Shown one piece after another: positions 1 through 5,986 of a DNA stretch of 9,994 bases. The position numbers were made by a program, and so were the translations under genes. Origin of the DNA: Pseudomonadota bacterium (GTDB taxonomy: Bacteria > Pseudomonadota > Alphaproteobacteria > Sphingomonadales > Sphingomonadaceae). Under the pieces are notes generated by a model. The model was not told where the DNA came from. It did no database searches and saw nothing but the letters and a program-made list of their open reading frames with translations. Position 1 is the first letter of the stretch. The number at the start of each line of letters is the position of its first letter. The DNA is taken from NCBI GenBank assembly GCA_023390675.1, contig JAEWCK010000410.1, forward strand, positions 1 through 9,994, given 5' to 3'.

Positions 1-115
1 CGTTCAAGGTCGCATCGCCGACGCCGTGCACCCCCTCGTCCGTCTCGATCTTCAGCGTCACGAAATTCCGGCCAGGACTCGTCACGATGACCTTGGCATT
101 GGTGATACGCGGCAA
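1..115 (-). CDS. manD: D-mannonate dehydratase ManD, N-terminal fragment cut by window edge
   Basis: Reading the minus strand from a TTG at 115-113 gives 38 codons beginning MPRITNAKVIV, with the segment PGRNFVTLKIETDEG and then GVGDATLN, running off the left edge. This is the N-terminal capping region typical of ManD (RspA-like) members of the enolase superfamily. Characterised ManD enzymes dehydrate D-mannonate to 2-keto-3-deoxy-D-gluconate in the cytoplasm, a step of glucuronate catabolism. The TTG start is chosen because GAGGGG (129-124) lies 8 bases upstream and because MPRI matches the usual MPKI-like family start; no ATG is available. The catalytic residues lie outside the window, and the family also contains low-activity and inactive mannonate/gluconate dehydratases, so the exact activity cannot be confirmed. 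It is divergent from the GntR gene and preceded by the shared operator-like element. Confidence 0.85.
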   Translation of the reverse strand, partial: MPRITNAKVIVTSPGRNFVTLKIETDEGVHGVGDATLN

Positions 116-134
116 AATGGCAGCCCCTCAAGAG

Positions 135-145
135 TGGTCAGGCCA
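135..145 (-). promoter_or_regulatory. Predicted FadR/GntR-type operator (manD side)
   Basis: The plus strand reads TGGTCAGGCCA, so in the direction of manD it is TGGCCTGACCA. It differs by one base from the elements at 1000-1010 and 2960-2970. The TGG...CCA ends fit the TGGTnnnACCA pattern of FadR-subfamily operators. It lies in the 89-bp spacer between manD and the regulator gene, so it could also affect the regulator's own expression. Confidence 0.6.
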
Positions 146-174
146 ATATCCACTTGTCTGGCATATCGTGTCAA
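145..174 (-). promoter_or_regulatory. Predicted manD promoter
   Basis: On the minus strand a perfect TTGACA (174-169) is followed after 18 bases by GATATT (150-145), a 4/6 match to a sigma-70 -10 box. This would start transcription near 138, about 23 bases before the manD TTG. The operator-like element at 135-145 overlaps the -10 end and start point, a position suited to repression. This is a pattern match, not a mapped promoter. Confidence 0.45.
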
Positions 175-204
175 CCTAGACCATGCTACAAACATGGGGA
201 CGTC

Positions 205-975
205 ATGAAGATCACAGGCAACAAGCTCTATCAGCGGGTCGCCGCTTCGATAACCGAGGGGATCGAGGCCGGGCGCTGGTCGCCGGGCACGCGGCTTCCC
301 GGCGAGCGCGATCTCGCCGAGGAGTATGGCGTCAGCCGCCCGACGATCCGCGAGGCGATGATCGCGCTCGAGATGAAGGGGTGGATCGAGGCGCGGCACG
401 GTTCCGGCCTGTATGTTACCAGGCGCGACCATGGCACCGGCAAGCGCGAGGATGCGCTCAATTTCGATATCGGGGCCTTCGACTTGACCGAGGCGCGGAT
501 CCTGTTCGAAGGCGAGGCCGTCGCACTCGCCGCGGTGTCGATCACCGACGAGCAGCTCGACGAGCTCGACGTGCTGCTCGAGGAAATGGCGGCCGACGAT
601 TCGAACGAGCCGAGCGTGATGGATGCCGACCATCGCTTTCACCTCGCGATCGCCAACGCCACCGGCAACGCCGCGATCCGCAGCGTGATCGATTATCTGT
701 GGGACCTGCGCGTCAATTCGCCGCTTGCCGCGAACATGTTTGCGCGCGCCAGGCGCGGCGGCATCACGCCGCGCGTCGAGGAACACCGTCCGATCGTCGC
801 GGCGCTGCGCGCGCATGATCCCACCGCGGCGCGCAACGCGATGCGCCACCACTTGCGCGGCGTGGTCGACGACTTGCTCGAAGCCACCGAGCTCGAGGCG
901 ATGGAGCGCGCGCGCAACGAGATCGACGCGCGCCGCGACAGCGTAGCGAAACGGCTCAAGCTCGGATCGGCTTGA
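205..975 (+). CDS. GntR family transcriptional regulator, FadR subfamily (FCD domain)
   Basis: This 256-aa cytoplasmic regulator has an N-terminal winged helix-turn-helix (about residues 7-72, LPGERDLAEEYGVSRPTIRE at 31-50) and a C-terminal all-helical FCD ligand domain (about 90-240). Arg35, Arg45, Thr47, Arg49, His65 and Gly66 occupy the same positions as DNA-contacting residues of E. coli FadR. Asp142, His146, His194 and His216 fit the metal-binding set of FCD domains, whose ligands are usually small carboxylic acids. The ATG at 205 is preceded by GGGGA (196-200) and begins just before the domain; an in-frame TTG at 154 would add 17 unrelated residues. It sits between manD and the secreted enzyme genes. 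By context it may sense a uronate or an intermediate such as fructuronate or mannonate, like UxuR/ExuR, but the ligand cannot be read from the sequence. Confidence 0.9.
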   Translation: MKITGNKLYQRVAASITEGIEAGRWSPGTRLPGERDLAEEYGVSRPTIREAMIALEMKGWIEARHGSGLYVTRRDHGTGKREDALNFDIGAFDLTEARILFEGEAVALAAVSITDEQLDELDVLLEEMAADDSNEPSVMDADHRFHLAIANATGNAAIRSVIDYLWDLRVNSPLAANMFARARRGGITPRVEEHRPIVAALRAHDPTAARNAMRHHLRGVVDDLLEATELEAMERARNEIDARRDSVAKRLKLGSA

Positions 976-999
976 CACCGCTTGGCTAAACATGAGAAT
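972..999 (+). promoter_or_regulatory. Predicted promoter of the 625-aa secreted protein gene
   Basis: A perfect TTGACA (972-977) overlaps the regulator's stop codon (TGA, 973-975). GAGAAT (994-999, 4/6 match) follows after 16 bases. Transcription would start near 1006, leaving a leader of only about 20 bases. TTGACACCG is repeated exactly at 2942-2950 before the first receptor. The operator-like element overlaps the -10 box and the start point. Confidence 0.45.
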
Positions 1000-1012
1000 T
1001 GGCCTTACCAAT
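998..1012 (+). promoter_or_regulatory. Predicted FadR/GntR-type operator (best copy)
   Basis: ATTGGCCTTACCAAT is an inverted repeat with arms ATTGG and CCAAT around CCTTA. It contains the 11-mer TGGCCTTACCA (1000-1010), found identically at 2960-2970 and with one change at 135-145. It lies 28 bp from the first base of TTGACA, almost the same distance as before manD (29 bp). The form resembles the TTGGTnnnACCAA operators of PdhR, LldR and UxuR-type FadR-family repressors. Confidence 0.6.
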
Positions 1013-1026
1013 AGGAGAGGCCAATT
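1012..1026 (-). promoter_or_regulatory. Second, inverted operator-like copy over the ribosome-binding site
   Basis: The plus strand reads TAGGAGAGGCCAATT. This matches 12 of 15 positions of TTGGTAAGGCCAATT, which comes from the reverse complement of the operator just upstream. The two copies are inverted, with centres 14 bp apart, and share the perfect arms AATTGGCC (997-1004) and GGCCAATT (1019-1026). The second copy contains the Shine-Dalgarno sequence AGGAG (1013-1017) and overlaps the TTG start at 1025. It may be a second regulator site or a by-product of a strong ribosome-binding site. Confidence 0.3.
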
Positions 1027-2902
1027 GTCCAAGCTTTTGCGTGTGTGCCTGATCGGCGCCGGCGCCTATCTCGCTTCGCTCGCTTGCCCCGTTACTGCGC
1101 AGGATGCCGCGCCCGCGCCGCACGGACCACTCTATGCCCATGCGCCCGCGATGGACGCCACGGTGGAAGGCCGGCTGATGCCGCAGCTCGAAGCGCTGCT
1201 CCACCGGCTGCTCCGCGACAAGCGCGCGATGACGCTCGATGGCGTCCCGGTGTTCGACAGCGGCGACAAGTTCCTGCCGGGCAAGATCGCCTCGGGGCTC
1301 TCCTATTTGCTGCTCGACACGCCCAAAGGCGATCCGCGGCTGGCCGGTTATCTCGCCGGCTATCGCGAGATCGCTGATCTGACAGTCGACGACGACAACC
1401 ATAGCTGGGGAATTTATTACTATGTCTCCGCGCTTTACGCGCTGAAGAAGGCCGGTCTGCTCGACCGGGCGGTGAGTCCGGCAACGCTCGCCAGGCTGCG
1501 CAAGAAGCTCGACTGGCGGCGTTTCGTCGATGCGAAGACGCTCAAGCTGATCGATCTTCCGAACAATTATTACGGCGTCGCCTTCAGCGTCGCGCGGCTG
1601 CGCTATCTGCTCGGTTGGGAAGGCAGAACGGCGAGCGAAGCGCTGCTCAAGCGCATGCTCGATCACTACCGCACCTATTCGGGCAAATATGGCTTTGCCG
1701 ACGAGACCGACGGCGACGGCCGCTTCGATCGCTATTCGGTGCTGCTGATCGGCGAGATCGCCCAGCGCTTCGTCGAGACGGGCATGACCCCCACCGCGGA
1801 GGTCAAGGCGTGGCTGCGCAAGTCGGCCGAGATCATGCTCATTCGCGCTAATCTGAGCGGCGAAGGCTGGGAATATGGCCGCAGCATCGGCGCCTATGGC
1901 GAAACCGCGTTCCTCGAGGTGCTGACCGCTGCGGCCAAGCTGGGCGTCCTCACCGGGCGCGAGCGGGACATGGCCTATGCGCTCTCGTGCCGCATCGCCG
2001 CGCGCTACGCCGATTTCTGGCTCAATGCTAAGACCGGATCGGTCAATCTGTGGGACGGCGGCCGCCGCACTGACGCCTATCGCGGCAAGCACAGGATCCT
2101 GGGCGAGAACCTCAGCCTCGCGCGCCAATATATCTACACCAACGCGATCTGGAACGATCTCGGCTACAAGCGCGCCGCACCTACGACGGGCTATGCCGCA
2201 TGGCTCGAGACGTTGCGTCCCGTCACGCTGACCTGGTTCGCACGCGGGAAATACGACCGCGCGCTGCTGACCGTGCGCGATCGCGGCCATGTCATCGGCC
2301 TGCCGTTGATCAACGGCGCCGAAGGCCAGCACATGCACAACCCCTATTTCCCGATTCCTTATGCTGCGGGGATGCTGCAGGGATCGGCCGACGCAGATTT
2401 CCCCCAGCTTACACCGCGCCTCGCGCTTGCCGACGGCACCGTGCTCATGCCGCTTGCCTGGTTCCGCGACGTGAAGATGGTGCGGCAGGGCAATCGCACG
2501 ATCCTGACGTACCGGCTCGACGCGATGGATCGGATGGGCGGAAAGGATGCCGTCGCCGACAAGCGCATCACCGTGGAGACGCGCTACGAACTCGCGCCCG
2601 GGCGGGTCACGCGGACCGATGTCTATCACGCCGCGCGATCGATCGACCTCGCGGGGATCACAATAGAGTTCGCGAGCTTCTCGGGCGTGCCGAAGGAGCA
2701 GGGCGCGGCTGCGGTGCGTTTCGGCGAGGGCGAGGTCACCGGCTTTTCCGCCCAGGGCTTCGCGCGCTGCACTGCAGGCCCGGCGACCGGCGACGTCTAT
2801 CGCGCGCCCACCGGCGCTTTCGCGAGCCTCACGTCCTGCAAGTTGGGACCGACGAGGCTCGATCGCCCGCTCACGCTCGGCTGGACTCTCACATACCGGT
2901 AG
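1025..2902 (+). CDS. Secreted 625-aa protein of unrecognised family, candidate polysaccharide-degrading enzyme
   Basis: TTG at 1025 is preferred as start: AGGAG (1013-1017) lies 7 bases upstream, and translation then opens directly with a signal peptide (MSKLLRV, a hydrophobic run, likely cleavage VTA/QD near residue 24). The in-frame ATG at 992 has no ribosome-binding site and would place the operator inside the gene. The mature protein looks helical to about residue 400 and beta-rich after that. This layout recalls the (alpha/alpha)-toroid plus beta-sandwich polysaccharide lyases (PL8, heparinase II/III-like), but no family signature was identified. Possible active-site clusters are DDDNHSW (122-128), NNYYG (180-184), DGDGRFDRYS (229-238), GEGWEYGRS..GAYGE (279-293) and HMHNPY (436-441). 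Its place between the regulator and a TonB receptor, with its own operator, supports a role in breaking down the imported polymer. It could instead be a binding protein or hydrolase. Confidence 0.75.
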   Translation: MSKLLRVCLIGAGAYLASLACPVTAQDAAPAPHGPLYAHAPAMDATVEGRLMPQLEALLHRLLRDKRAMTLDGVPVFDSGDKFLPGKIASGLSYLLLDTPKGDPRLAGYLAGYREIADLTVDDDNHSWGIYYYVSALYALKKAGLLDRAVSPATLARLRKKLDWRRFVDAKTLKLIDLPNNYYGVAFSVARLRYLLGWEGRTASEALLKRMLDHYRTYSGKYGFADETDGDGRFDRYSVLLIGEIAQRFVETGMTPTAEVKAWLRKSAEIMLIRANLSGEGWEYGRSIGAYGETAFLEVLTAAAKLGVLTGRERDMAYALSCRIAARYADFWLNAKTGSVNLWDGGRRTDAYRGKHRILGENLSLARQYIYTNAIWNDLGYKRAAPTTGYAAWLETLRPVTLTWFARGKYDRALLTVRDRGHVIGLPLINGAEGQHMHNPYFPIPYAAGMLQGSADADFPQLTPRLALADGTVLMPLAWFRDVKMVRQGNRTILTYRLDAMDRMGGKDAVADKRITVETRYELAPGRVTRTDVYHAARSIDLAGITIEFASFSGVPKEQGAAAVRFGEGEVTGFSAQGFARCTAGPATGDVYRAPTGAFASLTSCKLGPTRLDRPLTLGWTLTYR

Positions 2903-2941
2903 CGATCGTTACTTTCAGCACAATTGTTCAGGTCAATTGGG

Positions 2942-2970
2942 TTGACACCGGTAACAAAGTGGCCTTACCA
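2942..2970 (+). promoter_or_regulatory. Predicted promoter region of the receptor-lyase operon
   Basis: The 115-bp spacer 2903-3017 repeats TTGACACCG (2942-2950), seen before the 625-aa gene. With a 17-base spacer the -10 position falls on TTACCA (2965-2970), a poor match inside the operator element, so the -10 is uncertain. TTGACACCGGTAACAA (2942-2957) is also an imperfect palindrome and may itself be a protein-binding site. Downstream, CCCGAAAACGGG (2981-2992) could form a small 4-bp hairpin in the leader. AGGGGAG (3006-3012) is the ribosome-binding site for the ATG at 3018. Confidence 0.4.
2960..2970 (+). promoter_or_regulatory. Predicted FadR/GntR-type operator before the first TonB receptor
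   Basis: TGGCCTTACCA is identical to the 11-mer at 1000-1010 and in the same orientation relative to the downstream gene. It begins 18 bp after the first T of TTGACA, compared with 28-29 bp at the other two sites, so it is displaced by about one helical turn. It would place the receptor, the lyase and possibly the second receptor under the same regulator as manD. Confidence 0.6.
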
Positions 2971-3017
2971 ACAAGACTGACCCGAAAACGGGCATGATAA
3001 CGATCAGGGGAGAGAGA

Positions 3018-5975
3018 ATGTCTGGGATTGCCGTTTTCGCGCTTGGCCGCAATTCGCTGCGCTGGGCGCTGCTCGCGTCCGCCTGCGTCATGGCTGCGCC
3101 GGCTTTTGGTCAGACCGCACCGTCCGGCCAGACCGCCGCGCCGGAAGCTGCGGCCGCCGATTCGGCGCAGGATGTCGGGGCACAGGACGATCAGGGAATC
3201 GTCGTCACCGGCGCGCGCGCGGAGCAGCGCAGCTCGATCGACGTCAAGCGCAATGCGACCGTGATCCTCGACGGCATCGTCAACGACGAGATCGGCGCGC
3301 TCCCCGACAACAGCGTCGGCGACACGCTCGAGCGCATCACCGGCGTCTCGGCCGACCGCTTCAAGGGCAACGCCAACGAGCTTTCGGTGCGCGGGCTCGG
3401 GCCGACGCTGAGCTTCTCCGAATTCAATGGCCGCGAAGTCTCGACCGCGGGTCCGGACCGCTCGGTCGCCTTCCAGCAATTCCCCTCCGAGCTCGTCAAC
3501 GGCGTGCTCGTCTACAAGTCGCAACAGGCGGATTTCCTCGAAGGCGGCATCGGCGGCGTGATCGAGCTCCGCTCGATGCGTCCGCTCGATTACGGCAAGC
3601 GCCGCATCCAGGGCGAAGTGCGCGGATCGTACCTGCCCAAGGACGACAATATCGTCGGCCGTGACGGCTTCGGCTATCGCGCCAACCTTTCCTATGTCGA
3701 CCAGTTCGAGACCGGGATCGGCGAGTTCGGCATCGCGATCGGCGTCCAGCGCCAGGACGTCGCCGCGCCCGAGGACTATTACAACGGCAACTCTGCCTTC
3801 GTGCCGTGCAACACCAGCGCCAACAATGGCCCGCTGACCACCGGCAACACCGCCGCGCTCAATGCTGCCGGCGCCAATTCTAACTGCACGGTCGGCGCCG
3901 CGCCGCGCGCAGGCATCGGCGAGACGATCGGCGACACCTATTATACCACCCAGTCGCGCAGCTTCCGCGAGCAGACTACCCGCGAGCTGCGCAACGCCGT
4001 GATCGGCGCGCTGCAATGGCGCCCGACCGACAATCTCGACATCGCGTTCGACGGCCAATGGTCGAAGCGCGAATCGACCGAGAACCGCAACGTGCTTTCG
4101 ATCGCCGAGGGCTTGCGCGGCGTGAAGCCGCTCCTGATCGGCACCGGCACCAACGGCTATACCGACGGCGCGCTCATTCACTACACCGGCAACTCGAACA
4201 TCGAGGACCAGCTCGAGCGCCGCCAGCGCAACGAGGAATACAAGGGCGGCGGCGCGACGATCAACTGGAAGCCCGGGCGCTTCTCGATCACTGCCGACGC
4301 CAGCTTCTCGGACTCGCATCGTACCGAGAAGCAGAAAGCGACGCGCATGCGCTCGACGACGCGCGTCGGCTACGATCTCGATTACACCGATTCGCCGATT
4401 GTCCCGCGCGTCACTTTTTTCAATTTCGACGTCAACGATCCGGCCAGCTTTGGCGCCAGCGCTGCCAACTCGGTCTATGCGCGCAATCGCTTCGTCACCG
4501 ACCGCTACGACAATATCTGGGCAGGCCGGGCCGATGCCGAATACGACGTGAGCGATGAAGGCTTCTTCAAGACTTTCAAGGTCGGCGGGCGCTACAGCGA
4601 ACACCACCGCACGCTCGACAACAACGCCAACAACGATCTCAATACGATCCTACCCTATGGTGGGCAGACCGTCGCGCAGATCATCGGCAGCGCCAACACT
4701 AACTGCCGCCGGCCCTTCCCGACCTCGGACTATTTCCCGACGACAAACACCAACCTGACCAGTTGGGCGACGTTCGACAACGATTGCCTGTTCCGCACCT
4801 TCACCGGCAGCGACAGCGCGCTTCCCTATCCGAGCGAGACCCGCGATCCGAGCGACATCGACGTCCGCGAGCGGATCAAGGCGGCCTATGCGATGGCGAC
4901 CTTCGGCGGCGACCTGGGCGACACGCCGTTCAGCGGCAATATCGGCCTGCGCTATGTGAAGACCAACATCACTTCGATTGGCTATCGCCTGCCGTTCAAG
5001 GTGACGATCGATACCGCCGCCGACAATTATACCGTCTCCGCCGATCCGACGGGCACCATCCAGACCGATACGCTGAAGAGCGAGTATCAATACTGGCTGC
5101 CCAGCCTCAACGTGGCGTTCAACCTGTCCGATCAGGTCAAGCTGCGCCTCGCCGGCTATCGCGCACTGTCGCGCTCCCCGATCGAGAGCTTCGGCGCGGG
5201 CATTAACTTGAACCCTACTTCGGGGACGGGCGGCGCTGCGGACGTGACGTTCAACCCGACCAGCGGCAATCCGGGCCTCAAGCCGCTGCGCGCGTGGAAC
5301 GCCGACGCCAGCCTCGAATTCTATTTGTCGAAGGACACGCTCTTCTCGGTCGCAGGCTATTACAAATGGCTGCGGGGCACGGTGATCTCGCGCTCCGAGT
5401 CGATCCCAACGACGATCTCGGTCACCACGGTCGTCGATGGCGGCGCACCCAGCCAGGCGAGCTACGACGTCAATCTGGTCGCGCCGTCGAACGATCCCGA
5501 GATGCGCCACCTGTACGGTGTCGAATTCACCGGCAGCCACGCCTTCACCTGGCTCCCGGGCTTCCTCGGCGGGTTCGGCGTCAACGGATCGCTCAACATC
5601 GCCTGGGCAAATTTTGAATATCCCGACACGTCGGCGTTGGCGAATTATCTCGAGCCCGAGAATTTGATCGGACTCTCGAAGTACGTCGCCAACGGATCGA
5701 TCTATTGGGAGACCAAGGGCTTCTCGATCCGCGCGCTCTATCGCTACCGTTCGCATTATTACAAGCCGAACAGCGGCACCAACCGCAGCGTTCAGGACGC
5801 CGGCTATCTCAACCTGTCGGCGCAGTGGGACGTGACCAAGTGGCTGCAATTGAAGGTGCAGGCGCTCAACGTCACCAATACCAAGGACGTGTTCTACAAG
5901 GGCGGCTATGACTCGATCGCCGAAGTGAGCGAGAGCGGCCCGCAATATTATTTCGGCTTCCGGTTCCGCTTCTGA
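3018..5975 (+). CDS. TonB-dependent receptor, TonB-Xanthomonas-Caulobacter type (985 aa)
   Basis: This outer-membrane transporter is energised by TonB-ExbBD. The chosen ATG (3018) has AGGGGAG upstream and opens with a signal peptide (MSGIAVFALG..., cleavage near AFG/QT); an in-frame ATG at 2994 would bury the ribosome-binding site. A TonB-box-like IVVTG lies at residues 61-65. The plug domain follows (about 70-200: LPDNSVGDTLERITGVS, SVRGLGP, FNGREV, LEGGIGGVIEL). A 22-strand-type barrel then ends with FGFRFRF, the terminal Phe needed for outer-membrane assembly. Cysteines pair closely at 264/290 and 563/590, probably within extracellular loops. Relatives import oligosaccharides in sphingomonads, Caulobacter and Xanthomonas. 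Here the operator upstream and the lyase 11 bases downstream suggest uronate oligosaccharides, but the substrate is inferred from context alone. Confidence 0.93.
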   Translation: MSGIAVFALGRNSLRWALLASACVMAAPAFGQTAPSGQTAAPEAAAADSAQDVGAQDDQGIVVTGARAEQRSSIDVKRNATVILDGIVNDEIGALPDNSVGDTLERITGVSADRFKGNANELSVRGLGPTLSFSEFNGREVSTAGPDRSVAFQQFPSELVNGVLVYKSQQADFLEGGIGGVIELRSMRPLDYGKRRIQGEVRGSYLPKDDNIVGRDGFGYRANLSYVDQFETGIGEFGIAIGVQRQDVAAPEDYYNGNSAFVPCNTSANNGPLTTGNTAALNAAGANSNCTVGAAPRAGIGETIGDTYYTTQSRSFREQTTRELRNAVIGALQWRPTDNLDIAFDGQWSKRESTENRNVLSIAEGLRGVKPLLIGTGTNGYTDGALIHYTGNSNIEDQLERRQRNEEYKGGGATINWKPGRFSITADASFSDSHRTEKQKATRMRSTTRVGYDLDYTDSPIVPRVTFFNFDVNDPASFGASAANSVYARNRFVTDRYDNIWAGRADAEYDVSDEGFFKTFKVGGRYSEHHRTLDNNANNDLNTILPYGGQTVAQIIGSANTNCRRPFPTSDYFPTTNTNLTSWATFDNDCLFRTFTGSDSALPYPSETRDPSDIDVRERIKAAYAMATFGGDLGDTPFSGNIGLRYVKTNITSIGYRLPFKVTIDTAADNYTVSADPTGTIQTDTLKSEYQYWLPSLNVAFNLSDQVKLRLAGYRALSRSPIESFGAGINLNPTSGTGGAADVTFNPTSGNPGLKPLRAWNADASLEFYLSKDTLFSVAGYYKWLRGTVISRSESIPTTISVTTVVDGGAPSQASYDVNLVAPSNDPEMRHLYGVEFTGSHAFTWLPGFLGGFGVNGSLNIAWANFEYPDTSALANYLEPENLIGLSKYVANGSIYWETKGFSIRALYRYRSHYYKPNSGTNRSVQDAGYLNLSAQWDVTKWLQLKVQALNVTNTKDVFYKGGYDSIAEVSESGPQYYFGFRFRF

Positions 5976-5986
5976 GGGCCGCGAAC

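Noticed and set aside
154..204. Upstream TTG start for the GntR regulator
   Set aside because: The 17 extra residues match nothing in the family. The ATG at 205 has a Shine-Dalgarno sequence and gives residue numbering that agrees exactly with FadR.
992..1024. ATG at 992 as start of the 625-aa secreted protein
   Set aside because: There is no ribosome-binding site before it. It would put the operator and AGGAG sequence inside the coding region and add 11 residues in front of a complete signal peptide.
1041..1085. Lipoprotein signal (LASLAC) in the 625-aa protein
   Set aside because: The residue at -3 is Ser and at -2 is Leu, which does not fit a lipobox. The downstream VTA/QD signal-peptidase I site fits better.
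2921..2939. Two CAATTG hexamers 13 bp apart as an operator
   Set aside because: The hexamer is short and self-palindromic and is not repeated in the same arrangement before the other genes, so chance is a sufficient explanation.
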